The notes under the pieces were generated by a model that had not been told where the DNA came from, did no database searches, and saw only the letters and a program-made list of their open reading frames with translations. Of a DNA stretch of 64,000 nucleotides, positions 45,748 to 56,979 are shown piece after piece (the stretch's first letter is position 1; each line of letters starts with the position of its first letter). Made by a program: the position numbers and the translations under genes. The DNA lies in NCBI RefSeq assembly GCF_905147045.1, contig NC_065903.1, forward strand, positions 11,718,001 to 11,782,000, read 5' to 3'. Source of the DNA: Nymphalis io (lineage: Eukaryota > Arthropoda > Insecta > Lepidoptera > Nymphalidae).

Positions 45748-46035
45748 TTTTTTTATAGAATAGGAAGGCGGACGAGCATATGGGCCACCTGATGGTAAGT
45801 GGTCACCAACGCTCTTAGACATTGGCATTGTAAGAAATGTCAACCATCGCTTACATATCCTATGCGCCACCAACCTTGTGAACTAAGATTTTATGTCCCT
45901 TGTGCCTGTAATTACACTGGCTCACTCACCCTTCAAACCGGAACACAACAATATCAAGTATTGCTGTTTTGCGGTAGAATATCTGATGAGTGGGTGGTAC
46001 CTACCCAGACGAGCTTGCACAAAGCCCTACCACCC
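45748..46035 (-). repeat. SINE-B copy
   Basis: A full-length copy with poly-T and ATAGAATAGGAAGGCGGACG at the left (3' end), CGAGCTTGCACAAAGCCCTA at the right. It is close to the 59470 copy in sequence. The two open frames across it are not genes. Confidence 0.9.
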
Positions 46036-46479
46036 AGTAATTTATACCCTGTTACATTACTTTTTACTTTACTTAGCCAGGAAAAGTCATATTTTACTTA
46101 TTATTATCACACAGCTTATACATACAACTAATATGCATATAAGATTTTGCGAAATTTCACTATCCCGACAAATATGTTTACAAACTTTTTGTAATTTTTC
46201 TCTTAATTATATAAAAGCTGATATAAAACAATTTTCGTGGCTTGAAGTAAATCGGGAAATTCATTGCTATCGAAAAGGATGAATCCTTTTGATTCGTCTT
46301 CGTTTCCAAACGGTGTACCGTGAGGCGGAAATAAGTACGGGGATTTAAGTTTATTCTACTTTCAAATTAATCTTGTTTACATTTATTTGATCTGTATCGT
46401 TACTTTTTTAAATTGCATCGGTGATGGTAAATGCTATTCGATGTACAGTTTTGAGTCTTTTGACTATAACTTACTGAAA

Positions 46480-46482
<3 letters not shown>

Positions 46483-46540
<58 letters not shown>
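46483..46540. repeat. (TA)29 microsatellite
   Basis: A perfect 58-nt TA run immediately before the truncated RTE copy. Confidence 0.95.
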
Positions 46541-46542
<2 letters not shown>

Positions 46543-46544
<2 letters not shown>

Positions 46545-47200
46545 CAATAGGCATGTCGTGCCGGGACCGATATACGTCGAGGGGAAACCTCTCGAAGTTG
46601 TTAGTGAATATACCTACCTAGGACAGATAATACAAGTCGGTAGGAACAACTTCGAGAAGGAAGCCGATCGAAGAATTCGCTTGGGATGGGCAGCATTTGG
46701 CAACCTTCGTCAAGTCCTCAAGTCGTCTATACCGCAATGTTTGAAGACGAAAGTCTTCAACCAATGCGTCTTACCTGCCATGACATACGGTGCCGAAACG
46801 TGGACACTAACTGCGGGACTAGTCCACAAATTCAAAGTCGCTCAGCGTGCTATGGAGCGAGCTATGCTCGGAGTATCTTTGAAGGATAAGATCAGAAATG
46901 AGATTATCCGGAAAAGAACCGGAGTCACCGACATAGCTTGCAAAATTAGCAGGCTGAAGTGGCAGTGGGCTGGTCACGTATGTCGTAGGACCGATGGCCG
47001 TTGGAGCAGACGAGTCCTAGAGTGGAGACCGCGAATCGGCAAGCGCAGCGTAGGGCGCCCTCCAGCCAGGTGGACCGACGACCTTAAGAAGGTGGCGGGC
47101 ACCAACTGGATGCGGAAGGCGGAGGACAGGGAGCTTTGGCGCACCTTGGGAGAGGCCTATGTTCAGCAGTGGACAACGATTGGCTGTTGATTGATTGATA
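46543..47200 (+). pseudogene. 5'-truncated RTE-clade LINE copy
   Basis: It covers the C-terminal ~215 codons of the RTE ORF at 53167-56130, starting inside the segment after the reverse transcriptase catalytic box and running to the stop at 47188-47190. I count 4 base differences from 55484-56130 over about 648 bp, so it is young. It ends in TTGATTGATTGATAC. The open frame from 46387 simply reads through the TA run into this fragment and is not a gene. Its 5' truncation is typical of incomplete target-primed reverse transcription. Confidence 0.9.
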
Positions 47201-49510
47201 CTGAAGATAGCTTCTTCATATAGAATTTAATTTAAACAAATTAAATTGAAATGCACTTGGTACGATAAGTATGTTATAACGAAAATAAAATTAATGGATC
47301 TATAATATAATGTACGTGCCTAAAAATGAGGTAGATGCATTAAAAAAATGGAAAATGAAATGACAGAGACATTTCATACATTATGAAATATCTATTATAC
47401 GCTCGCCGAGTTGTTCGAGTGATGATCGATCAAAACCTTTTGACATATTGCTCCACTTCCCGCCATTGAAAGGCGTGATTCGATTTTCCACTCGTTTCCT
47501 TCACAAAGTTGGTACCCAAATCAAGTGTAGACAGTGATCCTGCAGAATTCATTCAAACAGGGTTACCAGTTATAAAAAGTGCAATTAAGAGCAGGATAAA
47601 TATAATTAATTAATTCTAATGATTATGCAATAATTTATACGAATGTTATTTCTAGAATTTTAAAAAACTGCTGTTTTCTTTGCTTTGAAATCTTTCCTTT
47701 TACGGTACTTAGAAGGATTTACTTACAGAATAGACACATAAGAAATAATTTATAATGTAATCAATTTAGAATAAAGATTCGACTGTAGAGAGTAGTTGTA
47801 GTAGTAGTTTGGTTTTTAGCCATGACTTTTTATTGTGTACAGATAATAATAATAAATTATATGATATATCAAAATTTGTAAATATTTGTAAAAATAATTT
47901 GAACTGCCGTGAAGTTAAAAGGCAAATGTTAAATTGATTGTAAAAGCATTCTAAAATAAGAAATGGAAGCCCTATTTTTATTATCCTTACTATTATCCGA
48001 ACCAGTGGTTTGTGAATTCGAATTCTTATGTAAAACGTTTTTGAACGGATGGGCGCGCAGACAGCGCGTAATAGCGGCACGCGCGCCAATTTCGTGGAAA
48101 TAGAATTAAACGTTTCAACCGCTATTTTTAATCAAATGTCGTATTGAACACTTTTGCTATTAATTTATAATTTCGTCTTCTACTTATGGTTATTTATACT
48201 TTCTATTAATATTGCAATTATTATTTAATTATATTAATAATTATTATTAAATTTGTACAGTGTTTGATTTCGTCAGCGTTATGACAATATTGCTTTGAAA
48301 AATAAAAAAGGCGTTTTGAGGATGCCTTACATCTATCCCATTTCTTTTTTTACTTTCATATTTCCTTTCGAAATTAACATAAAGATGGAAAAGTTATATA
48401 ATGGAATTCTTTTCCTCTGGGATGTCTAACTCATACTTAGTGCTCACTTTTTACACTTGCCTTAAACAAAATTTGAGTTTACACTGTATAACTTGAAATT
48501 ATTATAACTAGCGACCCTTTTTTCACTCAGGGGAAATATCCGAAAGATATCCCAGCTCCTGGGGATTGAATCGGGTTTATGGGGTATGTGAGCTTTATAT
48601 CCACTGAAATCTATGTGATAGCCGTTTTTGAAAAGATGGGAGAATGTGACAGATTCTCTCTGCAATTTGCACATCTTACCGGTACTCACGTGACCGTTGT
48701 GGCACACGTTATCCGTATTCGTATTAAAACAATTTCATTGTTTAGCTGAAGTACATTCAATTCAACGAAGTTTATGTAAAAAGGATAAGTTTTTATATAA
48801 CATGATAGTATTCTATATAACATATTATTTCTGTCGGCAGTTTTTACTAAAAATATCGTAACATTATTTTAAAGATAAATAAATTCAAATAGAAGTGAAA
48901 ACTTAAATTCAAATTCGGCTCAATCAGTTGAGAGTATCAGTTTATAATTTATTTCTATAAACATATGAAGTTTTATAAAAGCTAGTAAAATTGCTGCTGC
49001 TTTTTGATTCTAACTAAGCTTGCGTGCAATGCAGATTTATATCGTTATTTTGTTTTCTGCATACCCAGAATGAATGAATGTTTCAGTGTAATTTCAGAAA
49101 CAAGGAGACGTACTCTAGGGCCAGATTTTGGCAAACTAAGGTTAATTGGCTAACATATTTTAAACTGTAAATATTTATGAGCGAAAGTAAAAATTTATCT
49201 TGTCATTAGTATTTAATGTATAAATAGATAATAAAAACAAACATACCAAAAGTAGTTAATATAGTTTTGTATAATCTGTAGCAGTTACCATAGATACGTC
49301 ATAAGGTCAGACCGCCTGAAGCGTGCGCGTTGAATGTTGTCTGGTCCCTGCCCGGGGGCTGATGGACAATAAACGTTAAAGTTAATGGATTTTCGTTTCT
49401 GCTTTATACGACATTAAATGATTTATAAACAGTTTATATGTGTTGCTTCTTTTTTTTAATTTAAGAATTTAATGTTGATTAAATTCCTCATATTTAACTT
49501 GTGAAACACA
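47201..49510. other. Intergenic stretch with no gene seen
   Basis: AT-rich sequence with no recognisable coding sequence. The frames at 47766-48089 and 48462-48707 (minus) have no known domain; the second lies in a GC-richer block that may be a repeat remnant. Confidence 0.5.
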
Positions 49511-49604
49511 GCTCCAGTGGCGCAATTGGTTAGCGCACGGTACTTATAAGTCAGTGTTCGTGTGAGATATGCCGGGGTTGTGAGTTCGAGCCTCACCTGG
49601 AGCA
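49511..49604 (+). tRNA. tRNA-Ile (anticodon UAU) with a 20-nt intron
   Basis: The acceptor stem GCTCCAG (49511-49517) pairs with CTGGAGC (49597-49603), with discriminator A at 49604. The D stem is GCGC/GCGC. The anticodon stem CGGTA/TGCCG contains one G-T pair. The anticodon TAT is at 49545-49547. An intron of 20 nt (49549-49568) follows position 37, where eukaryotic nuclear tRNA introns sit. The T arm is GTGAG-TTCGAGC-CTCAC. Eukaryotic tRNA-Ile(UAU) genes are commonly intron-containing. It reads AUA codons. No family repeat surrounds it, so it is a real tRNA gene and not a SINE head. Confidence 0.93.
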
Positions 49605-50920
49605 TAATTTTTGTTATATTATTGGTTAAAAATTAAATTGAATTTTATATGAGAGATTAATTATTTATTTCTCATTTAAATTATATAAGTTTAGAAATAA
49701 ATATATATTATATAATAAAATAGTGTTAACGAATTGTCTTCCTTTATTGTTTTTTTATGTTCTAATTTTTGTTTGTTATTATAAATAAGCAAACTGCAAA
49801 GTCTAATAGCCATATTTCATATCAGTGATGCAAGTAGCTTCACGTTAAACTGATAAGGTCTGAAAATATCAGTATAAATATCATTGTAATGTGTGCGTGT
49901 ATCTTAATAATAAATGATATTAATGAAAAATATTTTTTTTGTTGATTTTATTTAACTATGAGGTTTAGCAATGACCATCAATTTCAACTTTTACCGCCGA
50001 ATCGAAACCGAATTATATTTAGTGTCTGATTTCAGATATATATTATACACTTTTCTTATGAGAAAATAGTTTTAACATACAACAAGAAATGATGAAATAA
50101 GCTTGTATTATCAAAATACATTAGAGCGTTAGACTTACATTTACATCATTATTACTCTTTCGGATAAGAAATTGCAATTATTTTAACTAGACAAACATCG
50201 CCCGAGGATTACGGGGGCGCCTGGTCAGCCCAATCGATTGCTACTATTGTTTAGATGTGAAATAAAATCGAGGTGACTGCGAGTCGAGATTTGGCTTGGT
50301 AATACTTTGTTTCAGAGGTAGCTGACTCGTTGGTTATCGTAAAGCTATCTTATAATAGTTGTAGATACGAGGCATGAATCTCGGTGTTATGAGAGCAAAA
50401 GAGTTAAGAATGCGTCGTTTGCGAACATACTTTTGTACTGTAGTATTCAACGCAATTGTCTAGTTTTTGAGAATTGCCATCATTGTTGCCGAATTTTGGG
50501 GACGAATTTTAGTAATTATTAAATCGGCTTTGGTATGCGCAAATCTTAATTATACAAATTTATTCATTTTCATTTTAAAAGCAGTTGATGATATCAGGAT
50601 CAAACCATTCTCGATAGGTGCCTAGTTTTTAAATGGATAAACTTAATAAACTTTGACTTCGATTTTTATATATTATAAGATGCAATAAATATTTAATTTT
50701 CAGATAATTATTCGCTAAATAATGAATGAAGCCAGTACGGTTTTTATAAATGATAAAATGATATAAGCGTTTCTAGTAAAATTAATTGCAGCAAATCATT
50801 AACATTTGCGTGGTAGGTGGTATTAGTAGCTACTTTTGCTATGTCTTAGACATATGAATGATAAAAAGCTAAAACATAATTTTTGTTACAAATACAGATA
50901 TTATACATAGCAAATACGAT
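49605..50920. other. Intergenic stretch with no gene seen
   Basis: AT-rich sequence; T-rich runs near 49745-49760 and 49929-49940 could serve as Pol III terminators only if transcription ran past the tRNA. There is no coding sequence or recognisable repeat. Confidence 0.45.
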
Positions 50921-50922
50921 GA

Positions 50923-51124
50923 CGAGCCGGTTGGCGTGGTTGGTGGATGCTTGCCTTTCACGCCGAAGGTTGTGAGATCGATTCCGGTTTGTCCTGAGTC
51001 TTGGTGTAATTATCTATATAAGTATGTATTTACGTCTGGTTTCCATAGTACAAGCTCTGTATAAGCTTAATTTGGGATCAGATGGCCGTGTGTGAAAAAT
51101 GTCCCAGGATATTATTATTATTAA
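50923..51124 (+). repeat. SINE-D copy
   Basis: It has a tRNA-like head (GAGCCGGTTGGCGTGGTTGG, B box GAGATCGATTCCGG) and ends GGATATTATTATTATTAAA. Confidence 0.85.
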
Positions 51125-51766
51125 ATATGTACAAACACATACGTAAATATTAGCGAAAGACAGCGTATCCATGTATTAATTGATTATAAGTGATTGCCAA
51201 GTTTAGTTTTTTATTTTAAAATAGACGAGGCATGAAATGTTATTTTTCAAAAGAAATCAACTATGTGTAAATATATAAATGTCAAAAAATTGTGTTTTTG
51301 ATGCGAGTATAGAGCGAGTTATATAAACAATGGTAGTAGTTTCGTAGAGGGCGTGCGTAGCGTCAGCGTAGCGTTACGTGAACGAAATTACTATTGGACA
51401 CGAGTTACACGTGCCTTTGAAATTGTCGTGATCATACAAATTATTAATTAATGTCAGCTCACATTCAACATGAAATATCCACTTCAAAGCGTTTATTGTA
51501 AGCCTAAGCCATTATATTTATAGGAGGTGGAGGATTAAGGGGGTTCTTCATATGTCAAATTTCATATTTTATTATACATAAGAGTACTTAAATTAAATTT
51601 AAAAGCGTATATTTTTAAGTTAACGTTTAATTGTCAAAACATTTGCTGACAATAGAAACAGTAATATCTAAGGTTAGCGATTTTATAGATTTTGAGATGC
51701 TAATAAACAACAAGTAAGTAAAATTTCCCTGAATCTCTCTCTCTTTCTCTTCTGAGCTCGAAAGCC

Positions 51767-51828
51767 GAGATGGCCCAGTGGCTTGAACACTTGAGCTTTC
51801 CAATCCCCAGGGGAAAGAAGGCCTTTAT
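51767..51828 (+). repeat. SINE-A head fragment
   Basis: AGCCGAGATGGCCCAGTGGC followed by a shortened, altered body ending AGAAGGCCTTTATC. Confidence 0.5.
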
Positions 51829-52554
51829 CTTAAATATATATATTGATAGGCAGTTTGTTTTTGGTTAAATTGAAAATTTTGTATGATAAACCTTCATTTT
51901 TGAAGAAAGAGCTTTTAAACGTACAATATTTATTATAAGCAGATATACCACAGATGCATAAAACACTGCGTTCTTTGGTTTTCACACGCACACTGCTAGT
52001 CTGCTATCACTCTTATTATATTTTAAAAACTCGTGTCTCATATGACCTTTTTGAACGCTACCTTCGTACATCATGAGCCATTAGAAGAGGTATCGTATTT
52101 ACGCTTTAAACTTTTCAATGAATAAGTACATGTGGCAAAAAATTCTCAATTGAAGTTTTGAATTCTGAATTATGACGAGAGTGAAGCTGTGGCTTAAGAG
52201 CTAGTATGTATTTATAAGTTCTTCGCTTACATATACAATGGTAACAGTTTGTATAAAGTACTCTATTCTTGTACATATTATTTGGTTGAACGAGTTCGTA
52301 TTAAGGGGATGGAATTTTCTTTATCAGATGTAGCGAGTGTCCTTTACTGCAGCGTTAAAACCACGCGGCAAATGTTATTAACAAACTTGTTTATTGTTGT
52401 TGGTAATGTTAATGAAGAAATGTAATATAGGAAATAATATAATACGCACATTGCTTGAGGTTTCAGCTTCCGTTGTTTATATAAATACGCGTACAGACGT
52501 TGATTGCGTAAAATTGAACTTTTTAAATAATGATATATAATAATAAATAATAAT

Positions 52555-52919
52555 AATGTCCTCCAGACCGATTTCGGCTACGGCGGCCAATCTCAAGAGA
52601 GATTAGCCAACTACGCAGGAGATATTATAGTGCATAAGTGTGTGCGCAAACACAGGTGCACTCTCTATTCCTTAACTCTCATAATCTGATGAGACGGCAA
52701 TCCGACACGACCGGAAAGAGATCAGGCGCAGGACCAACGGCTTTACGTGCTTTTCAAGGCACGGGAGTGTTCGCACTTCCAACTTTCAGACTCCGGGCTG
52801 CTACTGAGAATTTTCTGACAGAAAAACCCAATAACTTTTTTATTGGCCCGACCTGGGAATTGAACCCAGGACCTCCGGGTCTGCGGCCTTATATCAAGCC
52901 ACTAGACCAACGAGGCAGT
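52555..52919 (-). repeat. SINE-C, full copy with tRNA-like head
   Basis: On the minus strand the head reads GACTGCCTCGTTGGTCTAGT, with a B box in GGTCCTGGGTTCAATTCC. The body holds GAGAATTTTC, CACTCCCGTGCC, GGTCGTGTCGGATTGCCGTC and GTGTTTGCGCACAC. The tail contains the CGGCGGCC-like GGCCGCCGTAGCC segment and ends in an ATTATTATTATT run. It is the reference for the SINE-C family in this window. Confidence 0.8.
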
Positions 52920-52978
52920 CATATATAATACATAAGTGTCGAATCAAGTGATTTGTTCGCCTATGATGTGCTAATTTA

Positions 52979-55900
52979 GCCGTGGAGTACCGGCTTAGAA
53001 TAGTACTCCCCCAATCTCATCCCGTGGGTGTCGTAAGAGGCGACTGAGGGACGGGGAAAAGGGGGGATGGGCAGCAGCGTCCCCCCTCCCATAAACATCT
53101 TACCCCCTACTGCGCTCGCCAACACGCCTGCCCAGCGCGGCGAGTATGGGCAAACCACCTCCCTAAATGGCAGATGCGCCCAAAAAAAGGCCCCCAGTTA
53201 CCGGCAAGCCCGCTAGGCCCGACCAAGGTAGCGGTCGCGGTATCGGCAGGGCAGGGGGTGCTAAGAATCACCGGTTCACGGCAGGCTACCGTATAAAACG
53301 ACTGAAAATGGCAACGTATAATGGACGCTCGATGAGGCTGGACCATCACCTCGCCGAATTAGAAGTAGAGTTAAGTCATATAAACTGGCATATACTGGGG
53401 TTATCTGAAGTCCGAAGACAGGGGGAGGACACGATAACTCTAGAGTCCGGTAACTTACTCTACTTCCGCGAAGGTGATAACCTCTCCCAGGGTGGTGTCG
53501 GTTTTCTAGTCAAAAAGGATCTCATTAGCAGCATTGTGGAAATCAGTAGTGTGTCGAACCGGGTAGCGTACCTTGTCCTAAAACTTTCCGACAGGTACTC
53601 CCTGAAGGTTGTACAGGTATATGCGCCAACTTCGGCATACTCTGATGATGTGGTCGAAGCGATGTACGAGGACATCGCAAAGGCCCTCAACGACACCTCG
53701 AGGGCCCACTACAATGTTGTTATGGGAGACTTTAATGCTAAAGTGGGAGTACAAGATAGCGGTGAATCGAAAGTCGGACCTTACGGCTTGGGCTGCAGAA
53801 ATCACAGGGGGCAAATGCTGGTAAACTTCCTCGAAGCGCAGGGGCTTTTTTTGATGAATTCTTTCTTTCAAAAGAAGCCTCAGAGGAGGTGGACCTGGCG
53901 AAGCCCCGATAACGTGACAAGGAACGAGATAGACTTTATCATCTCGAATAAAAGGCACATATTTAGAGATGTTTCAGTGATCAACAGGTTTAATACCGGA
54001 AGTGATCACCGCTTGGTTCGAGGCACTCTAAATATCAACTTAAAAGCCGAAAGATCGAGAATGATGAGGTCTACTCTCCGACCTACCATGCTTCAAGCTG
54101 CTCAAGGCTCCGAAAAGTTCCAAATGGAACTTCAAAATCAATTCACCGCGTTGGAAACCATAAGCAGCATTGATGAGAGAACCGACACGCTGGTCAAAAT
54201 ACTGCAAAACACATCCCGCAAGTGTTTTCCGCCACAGAGAAGAGACAACGCACCAAAACTCTCTGCTGAGACACTCGAGCTCATGAGAAAACGACGAGAA
54301 CTACCATCGTTTTTGTCAGATAAGGCCTTAAACCGAACAATAAAAACGCTGACGCGACGCGATCTCCGACGCTCCAATACCCGTGCCATCAAGGCTGCGA
54401 TTGAGCAAAATCGGGGATCGAAAGTGTTCGCTCGCAAGTTTGGGAGGCCGCGTCTGACAAAACTTAAAACTGAAAATGGTGGGGTCGTTACCTCTAGGCC
54501 TGAGATTATCGGAGAAGTAGAGAGGTTTTATGGGCAGTTGTTCTCTTCAAGATCGGATAAACCCATGGGAATCAGTATTGATGACCAGCGCGCCCCTCTT
54601 ATGCGCCATTACTCAGAGGAGCTCCCGGTCGTTGACCAAGGAGAGATTAGGGCGGCTCTAGAACAGCTTAAAAACAACAAATCTCCGGGAGATGACGGAA
54701 TCACAACAGAGTTGCTTAAGGCAGGCGGGACTCCGGTCCTGAAAGAGCTAGCAAGCCTCTTTAATTCCGTCATCCAACATGGCAAGACCCCGGAAACGTG
54801 GAGCGGGAGTGAGGTGGTACTGTTTTTCAAGAAAGGTGATAAAACCCTCTTGAAAAACTACAGACCAATCTCCCTCCTGAGTCACGTGTATAAGCTGTTC
54901 TCAAGAGTCGTCACGAACCGTCTCGCCAGACGACTTGACGAGTTCCAGCCCCCAGAGCAAGCCGGCTTTCGATCAGGCTACAGCACCGTGGACCACATCC
55001 ATACTGTTCGGCAGATTGTGCAGAAGACCGAAGAGTACAATCAGCCGCTGTGTATGGCATTTGTGGACTACGAGAAAGCCTTCGACTCCATCGAAACCTG
55101 GGCAGTGCTCGACTCATTGCAGAGATGTCATATCGATTGGAGATATATCGAGGTACTGAGATGTCTGTACAACGCCGCTACAATGACTGTCCACATCCAG
55201 GACTGTAAGACGAAGGCGATCCAATTGCGCAGAGGGGTGAGACAGGGGGATGTAATATCCCCGAAACTGTTCACCAACGCGTTGGAAGACGTTTTCAAAA
55301 CGCTGGATTGGACTAGGTATGGAGTCAATGTAAACGGCGAGTACATCTCACACCTTCGATTTGCCGACGATATCGTCATCATAGCAGAGTCGCTGGAACA
55401 ACTCACCGAAATGCTGCGTAGCCTAGGCGAGTCTTCCCGGTGTGTCGGTCTCGGCATGAACTTGGACAAGACCAAGGTCATGTTCAATAGGCATGTCGTG
55501 CCGGGACCGATATACGTCGAGGGCAAACCTCTCGAAGTTGTTAGTGAATATACCTACCTAGGACAGATTATACAAATCGGTAGGAACAACTTCGAGAAGG
55601 AAGCCGATCGAAGAATTCGCTTGGGATGGGCAGCATTTGGCAACCTTCGTCAAGTCCTCAAGTCGTCTATACCGCAATGTTTGAAGACGAAAGTCTTCAA
55701 CCAATGCGTCTTACCTGCCATGACATACGGTGCCGAAACGTGGACACTAACTGCGGGACTAGTCCACAAATTCAAAGTCGCTCAGCGTGCTATGGAGCGA
55801 GCTATGCTCGGAGTATCTTTGAAGGATAAGATCAGAAATGAGATTATCCGGAAAAGAACCGGAGTCACCGACATAGCTTGCAAAATTAGCAGGCTGAAGT

Positions 55901-56145
55901 GGCAGTGGGCTGGTCATGTATGTCGTAGGACCGATGGCCGTTGGAGCAGACGAGTCCTAGAGTGGAGACCGCGAATCGGCAAGCGCAGCGTAGGGCGCCC
56001 TCCAGCCAGGTGGACCGACGACCTTAAGAAGGTGGCGGGCACCAACTGGATGCGGAAGGCGGAGGACAGGGAGCTTTGGCGCACCTTGGGAGAGGCCTAT
56101 GTTCAGCAGTGGACAACGATTGGCTGTTGATTTTGATGATTGTGC
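52979..56145 (+). mobile_element. RTE-clade non-LTR retrotransposon, apparently full-length
   Basis: The 5' part (52979-53166) has CCGTGGGTGTCGTAAGAGGC and a C/G-rich leader that differs sharply from the AT-rich flanks. A single ORF of 987 codons follows (53167-56130), and the element ends just after the stop with a short TTGATTTTGATGATT tail. One ORF, an apurinic-type endonuclease, a very short 3' UTR and a TTGA-type tail are RTE hallmarks. The exact 5' end and target duplication were not resolved. Confidence 0.85.
53167..56130 (+). CDS. RTE-type endonuclease-reverse transcriptase, intact, 987 aa
   Basis: This enzyme nicks target DNA and copies its own RNA there (target-primed reverse transcription). 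The N-terminal APE-like endonuclease covers about residues 45-290, with LGLSEVRR, GDFN at 187-190 and SDH at 279-281 as catalytic signatures. The reverse transcriptase covers about 480-800: NNKSPGDDGI, NYRPISLL, DYEKAFDS with D640 (motif A), RRGVRQGDVISP (motif B) and FADD at 732-735 (motif C). The C-terminal region contains YTYLGQII, AETWTLT, WAGHVCR and GRPPARWTDDL, found in many eukaryotic polymerases of this group. All catalytic residues I can check are present and there is no internal stop or frameshift. Database relatives are often mislabelled craniofacial development protein 2. Confidence 0.92.
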   Translation: MADAPKKRPPVTGKPARPDQGSGRGIGRAGGAKNHRFTAGYRIKRLKMATYNGRSMRLDHHLAELEVELSHINWHILGLSEVRRQGEDTITLESGNLLYFREGDNLSQGGVGFLVKKDLISSIVEISSVSNRVAYLVLKLSDRYSLKVVQVYAPTSAYSDDVVEAMYEDIAKALNDTSRAHYNVVMGDFNAKVGVQDSGESKVGPYGLGCRNHRGQMLVNFLEAQGLFLMNSFFQKKPQRRWTWRSPDNVTRNEIDFIISNKRHIFRDVSVINRFNTGSDHRLVRGTLNINLKAERSRMMRSTLRPTMLQAAQGSEKFQMELQNQFTALETISSIDERTDTLVKILQNTSRKCFPPQRRDNAPKLSAETLELMRKRRELPSFLSDKALNRTIKTLTRRDLRRSNTRAIKAAIEQNRGSKVFARKFGRPRLTKLKTENGGVVTSRPEIIGEVERFYGQLFSSRSDKPMGISIDDQRAPLMRHYSEELPVVDQGEIRAALEQLKNNKSPGDDGITTELLKAGGTPVLKELASLFNSVIQHGKTPETWSGSEVVLFFKKGDKTLLKNYRPISLLSHVYKLFSRVVTNRLARRLDEFQPPEQAGFRSGYSTVDHIHTVRQIVQKTEEYNQPLCMAFVDYEKAFDSIETWAVLDSLQRCHIDWRYIEVLRCLYNAATMTVHIQDCKTKAIQLRRGVRQGDVISPKLFTNALEDVFKTLDWTRYGVNVNGEYISHLRFADDIVIIAESLEQLTEMLRSLGESSRCVGLGMNLDKTKVMFNRHVVPGPIYVEGKPLEVVSEYTYLGQIIQIGRNNFEKEADRRIRLGWAAFGNLRQVLKSSIPQCLKTKVFNQCVLPAMTYGAETWTLTAGLVHKFKVAQRAMERAMLGVSLKDKIRNEIIRKRTGVTDIACKISRLKWQWAGHVCRRTDGRWSRRVLEWRPRIGKRSVGRPPARWTDDLKKVAGTNWMRKAEDRELWRTLGEAYVQQWTTIGC

Positions 56146-56199
56146 TAATTAAATGCTTATAAATTGTTTGTATTTATAAGATGACAGACTGTCATTTGT

Positions 56200-56300
56200 G
56201 TATTCACCAACCTGGATTGGAGTAACGTGGTGGACAAAGTTCGAAACTTTCTTCTCAAGATTGAGAGGCCTTAGTCTAGCAGAGAGACTTACAGACTAAT
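56200..56300 (+). repeat. Degraded SINE-A fragment
   Basis: CCTGGATTGGAGTAACGTGG, TGGACAAAGTTCGAAACTTT, TTCTCAAGATTGAGAGGCCT, then TTAGTCTAGCAGAGAGAC follow the 3' half of SINE-A. Confidence 0.5.
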
Positions 56301-56574
56301 AATTTCTTTTTTATAAAATGAACTTTACATTTGAATATAAATTAATATTAGGTTTAATGTCACATATTCAGTTTTATGTCAGCTTGCACGCGATACTGCA
56401 ATCATACTAAATGGATTAATTCAAATTGTTCTTAATAATAGTTCATATCTGTTCACAATGTTTATTTAAAGTGGGTATTTTGGTGGTTTCGTGGCGGCAA
56501 ACATACGTTGTTATATTCTATGTTAATTGCACTAAAAAGGCTTGTAGTTACTTGAATAACAGTACATTAAAGTA

Positions 56575-56743
56575 CAGTAACAGTCTGTTAATGTCCCACT
56601 GCTGGGCTAAGGCATCCTCTCCCTTTTGAGATGAATTATAAACACAAATTGGGCACATGTATATTCCGTGGTGCTTGCCCGGATTTGAACACACGATCAT
56701 CAGTTAAGATTCACGCGTTCTAAACACTAGGCCATCTCGGCTT
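56575..56743 (-). repeat. SINE-A copy with internal deletion
   Basis: The tail (CAGTAACAGTCTGTTAATGT, CTCTCCCTTTTGAG) jumps directly to ATGAATTATAAACAC and the tRNA-like head (AACACTAGGCCATCTCGGC). About 135 bp of the body is missing. Confidence 0.75.
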
Positions 56744-56863
56744 TTTTCATAATTGAATAAGTATATTTGATTTTTATTATACACATTAATTAAAAATTTA
56801 CTTAAATGTTTTGTTATATAACAAATCTATTGACAAAAGACACTATTATACTAAGAATATTAT

Positions 56864-56979
56864 AAGGTGGCGGGCACCAACTGGATGCGGAAGGCGGAGG
56901 ACAGGGAGCTTTGGCGCACCTTGGGGGAGGCCTATGTTCAGCAGTGGACAACGATTGGCTGTTGATTGATTGATTGATT
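56864..56979 (+). mobile_element. Tiny RTE 3' end copy
   Basis: It matches the last ~95 bp of the RTE ORF plus tail (AAGGTGGCGGGCACCAACTG to TTGGCTGTTGATTGATTGAT). I see one clear base difference (GGGGGAGG for GGGAGAGG). It is a severely 5'-truncated insertion 0.7 kb from the full element. Confidence 0.9.

Noticed and set aside
45799..46282. ORFs of 110 and 129 codons
   Set aside because: They run through a SINE-B copy; the same peptide pieces appear at other SINE-B copies in the window.
46387..47190. A 267-codon open frame as a gene
   Set aside because: It starts upstream of a (TA)29 run and continues into a truncated RTE copy; the product is a repeat of Tyr-Ile fused to a LINE tail.
53460..55829. 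Minus-strand and alternative-frame ORFs inside the RTE element
   Set aside because: They lie wholly within the 987-codon RTE frame and have no recognisable domain.
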